Assembly: GCA_910578615.1 (NCBI GenBank)
Contig: CAJTRI010000006.1
Span: 66,020 to 130,019, forward strand
Direction: 5' to 3'
Length of the DNA: 64,000 bases
Source: an uncultured Duncaniella sp.
GTDB lineage: Bacteria; Bacteroidota; Bacteroidia; Bacteroidales; Muribaculaceae
Every line of letters begins with the position of its first letter. Positions within the stretch are counted from its first letter, which is position 1. A program made the translations under genes and the position numbers. The notes beneath the pieces were generated by a model, which saw nothing but the letters and a program-made list of their open reading frames with translations, ran no database searches and had not been told where the DNA came from. This document shows, one piece after another, positions 56,632 to 64,000 of the stretch.

Positions 56632-57921
56632 GTGATTGAAACCAAAGTCAGAAAATATATCGAGTCACACGATCTTCTCCGAAAAGAAGACAATGTGATC
56701 GTAGGACTGAGCGGAGGAGCCGACTCAGTCTCATTGCTGTCAATACTCCGAAATCTGGGTATAAGATGTATCGCGGCCCACTGCAACTTTCATCTGCGCG
56801 GGGCTGAAAGCGACCGTGACGAGACATTCTGCCGTGAACTATGCGAGAAGTCAGGCGTCAAACTCATTGTACAGCACTTTGACGTCGGGACAAGAATGAA
56901 ATCCACCGGCGAATCCATCGAGATGGCCTGCCGGACACTGAGATATGACTGGTGGAACAGCATGATTGAAAAAGGTATCGGGGACTATATCGCCGTAGGT
57001 CACCACCGAGAGGACAATATCGAGACCTTCTTTATCAATCTCTTACGAGGCTGCGGGCTTAGAGGACTGAAAGGGATGCAGCCATGCAACGGCAGAATAA
57101 TTCGTCCGCTACTTGACATCACCCGCCAAGAGATAGAGTCCTATCTCTTGGACAAAGGCATAGGATATGTCACGGACAGCACCAATCTCGAAGACGAATT
57201 CCGCCGCAACAAACTGCGGCTCAATATACTTCCACTTATTGAAAAGGAGTTTCCCGGTGGGATGGACGCGATCTCACGCACTATCGACAATCTTACAGGA
57301 AACCATACTCTCTATCGACATCTGACCGAAGAGATGAGAAAACGGTTCACCGATGACTGCGGACGCATCGATGTCAGGACACTCTCTCAGAGCATGCCAT
57401 GTCCTGACACAGCCCTCTTCGAGCTAATCTCCCCATGGGGACTCAATATCTCACATGCCAAAAACATACTTGCTTCCTTGGACGATGATACACGCGGAGG
57501 AAAATGGTATGGCGGCTGCCTGCTTGACCGAGGACTGCTCTACCCTCCTGTCACTTGCGAATCCGAGACATGCGATTGCATCAAAATCAACCATATATCC
57601 CCTGAGGAATTTCGCTCCATACTGTCCGAAAAAAGCATCAACCCGGATGCCATTTACTTAGATAGCAATGCGGTTGACACGACCCGCCTCCGTCTCAGGA
57701 GATGGCGCCACGGAGACCGTATAGCCCCTTTCGGCATGAAGGGCACCAGACTTGTAAGCGATATCCTCAGTGATGCCAAGCTTTCCATGATAGAAAAGCG
57801 CGATGTAAGGATACTCGAATACGATGGCATGGTTCTTTGGGTGGTGGGTATGCGTCCGTCACGACATTTCCCGATAACAAAAAAGACCCGGAAAGTGGCT
57901 GTGATTACATGTCCGAGGTAA
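56632..57921 (+). CDS. tilS: tRNA(Ile)-lysidine synthase
   Basis: TilS converts C34 of tRNA-Ile(CAU) to lysidine, which is essential for reading AUA. The protein has the PP-loop VGLSGGADSVSLL near residue 25-36, the HCNFHLRGAESDRDE helix, GHHREDNIETFF, and a C-terminal TilS domain (RRWRHGDRIAPFGMKGT). I place the start at GTG 56632, giving 429 residues, because an ATG at 56401 would add 77 residues and run through the promoter. It converges with the glycosyltransferase gene, overlapping by 17 nt. Confidence 0.9.
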   Translation: MIETKVRKYIESHDLLRKEDNVIVGLSGGADSVSLLSILRNLGIRCIAAHCNFHLRGAESDRDETFCRELCEKSGVKLIVQHFDVGTRMKSTGESIEMACRTLRYDWWNSMIEKGIGDYIAVGHHREDNIETFFINLLRGCGLRGLKGMQPCNGRIIRPLLDITRQEIESYLLDKGIGYVTDSTNLEDEFRRNKLRLNILPLIEKEFPGGMDAISRTIDNLTGNHTLYRHLTEEMRKRFTDDCGRIDVRTLSQSMPCPDTALFELISPWGLNISHAKNILASLDDDTRGGKWYGGCLLDRGLLYPPVTCESETCDCIKINHISPEEFRSILSEKSINPDAIYLDSNAVDTTRLRLRRWRHGDRIAPFGMKGTRLVSDILSDAKLSMIEKRDVRILEYDGMVLWVVGMRPSRHFPITKKTRKVAVITCPR

Positions 57922-58873
57922 CCTTGTCTCCATTATAGTCGTCAACGAAATAAACCGGCCGGCCCTTGGTCTCGTTGAAAATCCGACCTATGTATTCCCC
58001 GATTATTCCAAGAGCCAGCAACTGACAACCTCCAAGGAACAACATCACGCACAGCAATGTGGGATAGCCTCTTACCTCTTCGCCAAAGAACACAGTCTTT
58101 GTCAGGACAAAGACAAGGTATACAAAGGCCACGACCGACACAAACAGCCCTATGACCGAGGCTATGCGCAGGGGAGCTATGGTGAAACCTGTGATGCCAT
58201 CTATCCCGAGTGAAAGAAGGCCGGCGAGACTGAACGACGACCGCCCTTCGGCACGGTTAGCTGTCTCAAACTCAACACCTTTTTTGGAATAGCCGATCAG
58301 GCAATACAGCCCTTTGGTGTAACGCTGCGACTCTCTCATACTCCTCATCGCATCCACCGCCCTCCTCGAAAGGAGTCTGAAATCGCCCACGTTCCTAAGC
58401 ACGTTGACGCGCGTGGTGCGCTGCAATATGTCATAATACAGACCTGACAGCCTCCTTCTAAGCCATGACTCCTTCCCTCTTGACAGCCTTATGCCGTACA
58501 CATCGTCATATCCCTTCTCCCATTCCCTTATCATCTTCGGGATTGCCGATACAGGATGCTGCATATCTGCATCCATTATGACCACACAGTCACCCTTGGC
58601 ATAATCCATACCGGCAAGAAGAGCCCCTTCCTTGCCGAAGTTGCGGGACAGATTAAGATAGTTCACACGGGAATCCTTCTCTCTCAATCCTTTCAGCACC
58701 GTAACCGTATCATCAGAACTCCCGTCATTCACTATCAGGAATTCCCACTCATATATCTCTCCGGCCTCGGCCATGGCATCAGCCATCGAGCCAAGCGCCT
58801 CTATCAGACGAGGGAGGTTTCCGGCTTCCTTATAGGCCGGGGCAAGGATTGTTATAAGTCGGGGCGAGGACAT
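57905..58873 (-). CDS. Family 2 glycosyltransferase (GtrB/DPM1-like)
   Basis: This 322-residue inverting glycosyltransferase has the opening ILAPAYKEAGNLPRLIEAL, NDGSSDDT, the metal-binding DADMQHP at 101-107 and RDFRLL-like context (VGDFRLLSRRAV). Two C-terminal membrane helices (about 230-255, 268-292) follow, as in GtrB and ArnC. Such enzymes load a sugar onto undecaprenyl phosphate for transfer outside the cytoplasm. No partner glucosyltransferase is adjacent. It is monocistronic in this window, and a possible -7 box lies at 58894-58901. Confidence 0.87.
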   Translation of the reverse strand: MSSPRLITILAPAYKEAGNLPRLIEALGSMADAMAEAGEIYEWEFLIVNDGSSDDTVTVLKGLREKDSRVNYLNLSRNFGKEGALLAGMDYAKGDCVVIMDADMQHPVSAIPKMIREWEKGYDDVYGIRLSRGKESWLRRRLSGLYYDILQRTTRVNVLRNVGDFRLLSRRAVDAMRSMRESQRYTKGLYCLIGYSKKGVEFETANRAEGRSSFSLAGLLSLGIDGITGFTIAPLRIASVIGLFVSVVAFVYLVFVLTKTVFFGEEVRGYPTLLCVMLFLGGCQLLALGIIGEYIGRIFNETKGRPVYFVDDYNGDKVTSDM

Positions 58874-58976
58874 GCGTTTAATGTTATGAAAGACAAAAAT
58901 AATACTTATAGGTTAAAGATTTGTGGATTTTTTGCATAAATATTCCGAATATAGCGTCTATTTTAGATTTTTTCAC

Positions 58977-58984
58977 TAATTTTG
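58977..58984 (+). promoter_or_regulatory. -7 box of the SulP operon
   Basis: TAATTTTG lies about 61 nt before the SulP start; no clear -33 TTTG is seen. Confidence 0.45.
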
Positions 58985-59045
58985 CAGCCTCCAAAGTCGA
59001 GATGACTGAACTAAATAGTACAACAGCAATTAAGATTGTAAAGAA

Positions 59046-60752
59046 ATGAATCTATCAGGTCCGATTGACTTCAAGCCGAAACTTCTATCGGCATTGGGTC
59101 ACTACTCAATGGAAAAATTCAAGTCCGACCTCGTTGCCGGCATCGTTGTGGGAATAGTCGCACTCCCGTTGGCCATCGCTTTCGGTATAGCCAGCGGTGT
59201 AAGTCCCACAGTGGGTCTTATCACAGCCATTATCGGCGGCTTCATTGTTTCGGCTGCCGGCGGATGCTCCGTACAGATCGGAGGCCCCACAGGAGCTTTC
59301 ATCGTCATTGTATACAACATTATCTCCACCTTCGGTCTCGAAGGGCTGGCAGTGGCCACATTTATGGCCGGACTGATACTGGTTGCTCTGGGATGTTTCC
59401 GCCTCGGGACTGTCATAAAATTCATCCCCTACCCCATCGTAGTAGGTTTCACTGCCGGTATAGCGCTGACCATATTCTCCACCCAGATAAACGACTTTCT
59501 GGGGCTCGGCCTTAGAAACGTGCCCAGCGAGTTTCTGCCCAAATGGGGCGTCTATATCAGCAACATCACCAATCTTGACCCGGCCACTCTCGTTGTAGGA
59601 GCCGTCTCGCTGCTAATCATAATCCTGACGCCCAAAGTGTCGCGCCGTCTGCCCGGCGCGCTCATCGCTATTATAATTGTGACTGCGGCAGTCTACTTCA
59701 TTCCCGGTGTAAACGTAGAGACCATCGGTGACCGCTTCGGCGCACTCCCCACCGACATCCCGCAGCCCCACGGATTTGAGCTTAATATGGCAACCATCAA
59801 CCGGCTCCTCCCATCGGCATTTACCATAGCCATCCTCGGAGCCATCGAGAGCTTGTTGTCAGCAACCGTGGCCGACGGTGTGACCGGCTCACGCACCAAC
59901 TCCAACACCGAACTCATAGGCCAGGGTATGGCAAATATAGTAGTGCCGTTCTTCGGAGGCATCCCGGTGACAGGAGCCATAGCCCGCACCATGACCAACA
60001 TCACCAATGGCGGACGCACCCCGGTGGCAGGTATAATACATGCCGTAGTTCTCTTCCTTATATATCTCTTCCTCATGCCGTTGATCAATCTCGTGCCCAT
60101 GTCATGCCTCGCGGCAGTGCTGATCGTGGTATCATACAACATGAGCGGATGGCGAACCATACGCGGCATACTCCACAATCCAAAGAGCGACATCTCGGTG
60201 CTCGTGCTGACATTCCTACTCACCGTAATCTTCGACCTCACCATCGCAATTGAGATGGGACTGTTACTCGCCGTGATCCTATTCCTTCGCCGAGTTATGG
60301 AAAACACCGAGATAAAGGTATATTCCGACCAGCTTGATATTGCCGACGGTTCGGAGACCACCATACATGAGGTTCTGAATGTCAATCCCGGAGTGGAGAT
60401 ATACGAGATCGACGGCCCGTTCTTCTTCGGCGTGGCAACCAAATTTGACGAAATGATGCGCTCCACACTCGGCGAGAAACCCAAAGTACGCATCATACGT
60501 ATGCGTAAGGTTCCCTTTATAGACTCGACCGCGATCCACAACCTTGAGATACTCATAAAGTCATCCCGCCAGGAAAACATCCATGTTGTGTTGTCCGGCG
60601 TTAAGGAAAATGTGCGCAAATCACTGGTCAACGCCGGTATCAACAATCTTCTCGGCGACGACCATATCTGCGACCACATCACCAAGGCCGTAGTCATGGC
60701 CAACCGTCTCGCCCCGGCAACCGATAACGCATTCTCAAAAAATCCAGCATAA
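59046..60752 (+). CDS. SulP-family anion transporter with STAS domain
   Basis: This 568-residue protein has about 14 membrane segments in the SLC26/SulP 7+7 plan. It opens with LVAGIVVGIVALPLAIAFGI and has a GGPTGAFIV motif and a GMANIVVPFFGGIPVTGAIA segment. A cytoplasmic STAS domain occupies about residues 450-550 (VRIIRMRKVPFIDSTAIHNL). The family carries sulfate, bicarbonate or dicarboxylates. The ion here is undetermined. An EamA-type permease gene follows 16 nt later, probably cotranscribed. Confidence 0.92.
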   Translation: MNLSGPIDFKPKLLSALGHYSMEKFKSDLVAGIVVGIVALPLAIAFGIASGVSPTVGLITAIIGGFIVSAAGGCSVQIGGPTGAFIVIVYNIISTFGLEGLAVATFMAGLILVALGCFRLGTVIKFIPYPIVVGFTAGIALTIFSTQINDFLGLGLRNVPSEFLPKWGVYISNITNLDPATLVVGAVSLLIIILTPKVSRRLPGALIAIIIVTAAVYFIPGVNVETIGDRFGALPTDIPQPHGFELNMATINRLLPSAFTIAILGAIESLLSATVADGVTGSRTNSNTELIGQGMANIVVPFFGGIPVTGAIARTMTNITNGGRTPVAGIIHAVVLFLIYLFLMPLINLVPMSCLAAVLIVVSYNMSGWRTIRGILHNPKSDISVLVLTFLLTVIFDLTIAIEMGLLLAVILFLRRVMENTEIKVYSDQLDIADGSETTIHEVLNVNPGVEIYEIDGPFFFGVATKFDEMMRSTLGEKPKVRIIRMRKVPFIDSTAIHNLEILIKSSRQENIHVVLSGVKENVRKSLVNAGINNLLGDDHICDHITKAVVMANRLAPATDNAFSKNPA

Positions 60753-60768
60753 GAGATAGCAACATACC

Positions 60769-61647
60769 ATGTGGGTATTCCTCGCCACACTTTCCGCGCT
60801 ATGCCTTGGCTTCTATGACGTGATGAAGAAACTGAGCGTCGAACGCAACAGCGTCCTCGGCGTTCTATTCCTAAACACCCTCTTCGGTGCGCTGTTCATG
60901 AGTCCTATCCTAATCATAGGACTCTCCGAGGGCAATTACGGACTCGGCAACACGCTCGAAGGCCACGGAGCAATATTGTTAAAATCATTCATTGTACTCG
61001 GGTCATGGCTCCTCGGCTACGGCAGCATCAAGCACCTGCCTCTCACGATAGCCGGGCCTGTCAATGCCTCGCGTCCAGTACTCGTGCTTGTCGGCGCACT
61101 TCTCATCTTCGGAGAGAGGCTCAACGGCTGGCAATGGGCCGGCGTCATGCTCGGGTTCTGGTCGTTATTCTTCATCAGTCGTGTTGGTGGGAAGGAGGGA
61201 TTCTCCCTAAAACACAGCCGATGGGTCTGGATGGCAATTGGCGCCACCACGCTCGGTGCCGTCAGCGCCCTGTATGACAAATACCTACTCACCCGTTACG
61301 AACCGCTCGAAGTCCAGGCATGGTATTCATTCTACCAACTACTCATCATGGGTGCGGCCCTTGGCATTATTATGAAGATACATCCATCCTCCACTCCCCT
61401 CAGATGGAGATGGACTATCCCGTTGATATCAGTGTTTCTCACCGTGGCCGATATCGCCTATTTCTACTCCCTCTCAATAGACGGCTCGATGATAGCCGTG
61501 GTCTCAATGATAAGACGTGGAAGCGTCATCGTGTCATTCCTATATGGTGTCATAGCCCTGCATGAAAAGAACATCAGACTCAAACTCATAGACCTCTCCA
61601 TCCTGCTCACGGGACTGATATTCCTCGTGATAGGAAGTCTTGAATAA
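60769..61647 (+). CDS. EamA/DMT-family transporter
   Basis: This 292-residue protein has ten hydrophobic segments formed by two five-helix EamA repeats, with the recognisable LPLTIAGPVNASRPVLVLVGALLI-type repeat end split near residue 100 and SMIRRGSVIVSFLYGVIALHE near 245. DMT family members export amino acids, nucleosides or other metabolites. The substrate is unknown. It follows SulP in the same operon and is followed by a stem-loop. Confidence 0.85.
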   Translation: MWVFLATLSALCLGFYDVMKKLSVERNSVLGVLFLNTLFGALFMSPILIIGLSEGNYGLGNTLEGHGAILLKSFIVLGSWLLGYGSIKHLPLTIAGPVNASRPVLVLVGALLIFGERLNGWQWAGVMLGFWSLFFISRVGGKEGFSLKHSRWVWMAIGATTLGAVSALYDKYLLTRYEPLEVQAWYSFYQLLIMGAALGIIMKIHPSSTPLRWRWTIPLISVFLTVADIAYFYSLSIDGSMIAVVSMIRRGSVIVSFLYGVIALHEKNIRLKLIDLSILLTGLIFLVIGSLE

Positions 61648-61674
61648 AGACAGTAAAGAAATCCATATCACCCA

Positions 61675-61720
61675 CCATGCCGCATAGCGGATGTTATCTG
61701 AACATCTCTACGCGGCATGG
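61675..61720 (+). terminator. Stem-loop after the SulP-EamA operon
   Basis: CCATGCCGC (61675-61683) pairs with GCGGCATGG (61712-61720), and an inner GATGTT/AACATC pair closes a 5-nt loop. An A/T stretch follows, but there is no clean T run. Confidence 0.6.
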
Positions 61721-61776
61721 ATATTTATTACGCGACATTATTTACTCCGTTTAGATGAAAAAATTCGCCATAATCC

Positions 61777-61807
61777 TTTGCAGAACAAAAAAGAATACAT
61801 ACCTTTG
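61777..61807 (+). promoter_or_regulatory. Promoter of tRNA-Gly
   Basis: TTTG at 61777-61780 and TACCTTTG at 61800-61807 have a 19-bp spacer; the tRNA starts 24 nt later. Confidence 0.65.
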
Positions 61808-61831
61808 CACAACCAAAGGTAACCACATCAT

Positions 61832-61904
61832 GCGGTAATAGCTCAGTTGGTAGAGCATCAGCTTCCCAAGCTGAGGGTCGCGAGTTCGAGCCTCGTTTAC
61901 CGCT
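61832..61904 (+). tRNA. tRNA-Gly (anticodon CCC)
   Basis: The 73-nt sequence folds into a standard cloverleaf. The acceptor stem is GCGGTAA with TTACCGC, the D arm GCTC..GAGC, the anticodon stem TCAGC/GCTGA with loop TTCCCAA, and the T arm GCGAG-TTCGAGC-CTCGT with one G-T pair. The discriminator base is T and CCA is not encoded. It is the probable integration site of the element that follows. Confidence 0.93.
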
Positions 61905-61960
61905 CACGATAAATCACGCTTTATTTATATCTATTAGCGAAATTTAGGCTCTTTTATCCT

Positions 61961-62040
61961 TACTTTTTGTCGCATTTTATCGCGTTTTTTCTACTTTTGT
62001 CGCAAAATGTTGTACCTATGTTGTACCCGGGTACAACATA
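61961..62040. repeat. Repeat-rich segment between tRNA-Gly and the integrase gene (candidate att/operator)
   Basis: A perfect 24-nt palindrome spans 62017-62040 (half-site ATGTTGTACCC plus an outer T-A pair). A direct copy of its left half, ATGTTGTACC, lies at 62007-62016. Just upstream, TTTTGTCGCA occurs twice (61965-61974 and 61995-62004). Such clustered direct and inverted repeats beside an integrase gene fit recombinase arm or core sites, or an operator for an element-encoded regulator. Which of these it is cannot be decided here. Confidence 0.6.
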
Positions 62041-62082
62041 TAAGCAAACAATTATTAACACTGGTATATTTAATTTAACTCT

Positions 62083-63294
62083 ATGTTCTCATACAAATTC
62101 ATTGTGCGCAGCGACAAAAACGATGATTTGCGGCTAAGGATAACAAATAACCGAGCTTCAACCCAGTTTTCAATGGGACTTAGAATGACCCAATCCGAAC
62201 TTGATGCAGCTTTGTCTGGAATGTCCGGCAACATCCGCCTCGAAAAGATGCTTGCCTCATGGACTTCGCAGATAAAAGACCTGATGCTCGAACTGTCCGA
62301 CCGAAAAGAGGCCGACATGGAAGTCAAAGAAATTCGCACGATATTATTGGAAAGGCTTCTTGGCATTGTCCCTAAAAAAAGCGAGACGGAAGATGCCTCG
62401 AAAGGCAATTTCACCGCCTACTTTCAAAACTTCATTGACGGTAAGGAAAACAAAGGCACCAAAGGAGTGTACAAGCACACGCTTGACAAAATCCGCTCCT
62501 TTGACCCTGATGTCGATATGAAACGCTTCGAGGATATAGATCTCAAATGGCTGACGGACTTCGAGGCGTTCTGCGCCAAGACCGCAAGCAAGAATGCCCG
62601 CAACATTCATCTGCGCAATATCCGCGCTGTGTTCAACAATGCCATAGATTATGAGATTACCACGGCATATCCGTTCCGGCGGTTCAAGATACGCCCAGAG
62701 GAAACGCGCAAGCGGTCGTTGTCGGTCGAGGAGCTGCGGAGATTTATTAATATGGAAGTTGAAGAATATCAACAGTTCTACAAGGATATGTTTCTCTTGT
62801 CGTTTTGCCTTATTGGCTGCAATGCAGTTGATATGTATGGGCTGTCTGAAATTACATCGAGCAACCGGATTGAATATACCCGCGCCAAAACCCATAGAAA
62901 ATATTCAATAAAAGTCGAACCCGAAGCACTTGAAATAATTAACAAATATCGCGGCAAAAGCAAATTGTTGTGCATTGCTGACCGATGGAGTGACCATAGA
63001 AATTTTGTGCATCAGCTTAATAAAGCACTAAAAAATATGGGGCAATTAGAGCGGGTGGGTAGAGGTGGTAAAAAAATACGAACTGCGGCGTTCCCGGAAC
63101 TGAGTTCGTATTGGTGCCGACACACATGGGCAACGATAGCATATAACTGTTGCGGAGTATCGGAAGATATTATTGCACAGGCTTTAGGCCACGCCTCATC
63201 GCATACAACCACAAGCATCTATATAAACCGTAGTGTTAAATTGGTGGATGAAGCAAACCGTAAAGTCATTGATTATGTATTCAATAAGAGGTAG
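62083..63294 (+). CDS. Tyrosine recombinase / integrase of a tRNA-Gly-linked element
   Basis: This 403-residue phage-integrase-family protein has an N-terminal arm-binding domain, a SAM-like core-binding domain (~105-195) and a catalytic domain (~215-400). The catalytic residues Arg346 (YWCRHTWAT), His370 (QALGHAS) and nucleophile Tyr380 (TSIYINRS) are present. At the place of the first catalytic Arg it has Asn247 (LIGCNAVDMY), a substitution common in Bacteroidetes integrases as I recall; IntDOT also lacks this Arg. The gene starts 178 nt after tRNA-Gly, pointing into the element, and is more A/T-rich than the flanking chromosome. Its end overlaps the convergent HNH gene by 22 nt. Confidence 0.92.
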   Translation: MFSYKFIVRSDKNDDLRLRITNNRASTQFSMGLRMTQSELDAALSGMSGNIRLEKMLASWTSQIKDLMLELSDRKEADMEVKEIRTILLERLLGIVPKKSETEDASKGNFTAYFQNFIDGKENKGTKGVYKHTLDKIRSFDPDVDMKRFEDIDLKWLTDFEAFCAKTASKNARNIHLRNIRAVFNNAIDYEITTAYPFRRFKIRPEETRKRSLSVEELRRFINMEVEEYQQFYKDMFLLSFCLIGCNAVDMYGLSEITSSNRIEYTRAKTHRKYSIKVEPEALEIINKYRGKSKLLCIADRWSDHRNFVHQLNKALKNMGQLERVGRGGKKIRTAAFPELSSYWCRHTWATIAYNCCGVSEDIIAQALGHASSHTTTSIYINRSVKLVDEANRKVIDYVFNKR

Positions 63295-63877
63295 TCTGAT
63301 TTGTGCATCCATCTAAACCCTCTATGTGTGTTTGCCCTGCCGTTGCAGCAATTACAAACGCCATTTATGTTAAATCCATCGCGAGCTGCTGCCATTAAAC
63401 ATTCGTATTCGGTAACTGCTCCATTAGTGTCTATCCGAACTACAGGGATTGAGTTGTGATGAAGTTTTCCAAATTTACCCCATTGAGGACTTTTCGAGCC
63501 TCGTTTGGATAAAGATATTCTTTCCCGGTGTAAAGGGAAATTATTATTCTCCTTTCTGAAAACCCACCTAAGATTGTCTACTCTGTTGTTTGTCGGATTC
63601 CCATCTATATGGTCAATCTCTGGCTTGTTTTCGGGGTTGGGAATAAATGCTTCGGCTACAATGCGGTGTAATAACCGAGTCGTTTTCTTACCTCCCTTTG
63701 ATAGAATAATCGACGATAGTTGCCGTTACTGTGCCTTTGTGGTTTCTTGATAGATTCGGGCATATGACGAATGTAATTTGCCGAGAATACTTCTCGCTCC
63801 ATACTTTTCACCCTACCGAGATTGCTCACTTGATACAACCCCTCATATCCGGGAATGTCTTTCCAAATTTCTTCCAT
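63273..63877 (-). pseudogene. NUMOD4/HNH endonuclease, split by a frameshift
   Basis: The first part (63877-63656, 73 codons) begins MEEIWKDIPGYEGLYQVSNL, a NUMOD4 domain, then runs out of frame after HSNGNYRR. In another frame of the same strand the protein resumes near 63710 as SIILSKGGKKTTRLLHRIVA. It continues with EAFIPNPENKPEIDHIDGN and TNNRVDNLRW, the HNH motif, and ends GFRWMHKSDY..NT with a TAA at 63275-63273. One missing base (or two extra) near 63711-63715 explains the break; the restored protein would be about 201 residues. Such free-standing homing-type nucleases travel in phages and integrative elements. It could be a real mutation or an assembly error. Confidence 0.8.
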
Positions 63878-63899
63878 TTATTTTGCCAAGATTTGTAAT

Positions 63900-63987
63900 G
63901 CTAAGAAAAAGAATAAACGGAAAACGTCTTAGCTTCGCCTTGTCAGTAGCTCATGACTTCTACCTATCCGTTTACTATACAAATATA
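63900..63987 (-). promoter_or_regulatory. -7 box and structured leader of the HNH gene
   Basis: TATATTTG on the minus strand (63987-63980) is followed by a ~100-nt leader. AAACGGA (63973-63967) can pair with TCCGTTT (63921-63915), and GCTAAGA (63933-63927) with TCTTAGC (63906-63900). The two 7-bp helices interleave, as in a pseudoknot. This may be a small regulatory RNA structure or chance. Confidence 0.35.
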
Positions 63988-64000
63988 CTAATCTTCTGTA

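Noticed and set aside
59693..60790. 365-codon minus-strand frame opposite the SulP gene
   Set aside because: It is rich in Ser, Thr, Met and Arg as expected from the antisense of a membrane protein; there is no promoter and no motif.

Overview
The window looks like a chromosomal segment of a gut-type Bacteroidales bacterium, possibly Muribaculaceae; the family is only a guess. The order is supported by the Bacteroidetes promoter form (a TAnnTTTG -7 box with TTTG or TTG about 20 bp upstream) in front of many genes, a SusC/SusD pair, a DUF4827 lipoprotein, a head-GIN protein, TPR-containing sensor kinases and an integrase of the Bacteroidetes kind. Genes are dense, mostly in tightly coupled operons, and the few gaps hold promoters or long hairpin terminators.

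Layout. 0.1-1.4 kb: FKBP isomerase and RNase Z, convergent. 1.9-8.0 kb: one leucine operon, leuA-leuC-leuD-(second LeuA/CimA-like synthase)-leuB. 8.1-13.5 kb, minus strand: a giant DUF4132 protein preceded by a small protein whose C-terminus reads as a ThiS/MoaD-like beta-grasp domain. 13.7-18.1 kb: a deoxy-sugar operon (FucO, aldo/keto reductase, lactonase-type amidohydrolase, zinc dehydrogenase) ending in an MmcQ/YjbR gene. 18.1-24.3 kb, minus: a MacAB-TolC-type efflux system in one operon with its own LytS/LytTR pair. 24.4-37.1 kb: fabI, a YpfJ-type metallopeptidase, guaB, an L,D-transpeptidase, a glmM-DUF4827-nrnA operon, and a TamA-like outer-membrane protein with a HAD phosphatase and a TPR sensor kinase. 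37.3-42.6 kb: a SusC/SusD pair without adjacent carbohydrate enzymes or regulators. 42.8-48.5 kb: MATE pump, NAD(P)H oxidoreductase, then a coupled minus-strand operon dusB-GIN protein-flippase-ogt. 48.5-56.4 kb, minus: a CzcCBA-type RND metal efflux system, two half-size CHR chromate transporters and folC in one operon. 56.6-61.6 kb: tilS, a family 2 glycosyltransferase, a SulP transporter and an EamA permease. 61.8-64.0 kb: tRNA-Gly(CCC), then the start of an integrated element with a tyrosine recombinase and a frameshifted NUMOD4/HNH endonuclease.

The items most worth a second look are: the DUF4132/beta-grasp pair; the TPR sensor kinase whose phospho-acceptor histidine is a tyrosine while its ATP-binding half is intact; four genes (rnz, dusB, tilS, an L,D-transpeptidase) whose start codon sits only 4-5 nt after a -7 box, which predicts leaderless transcripts; the single RND/CHR/folC operon; and the element next to tRNA-Gly, with its 24-nt palindrome, frameshifted endonuclease and possible pseudoknot leader. 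Everything here was read by eye from sequence. Family names rest on remembered motifs, and no database search was run.
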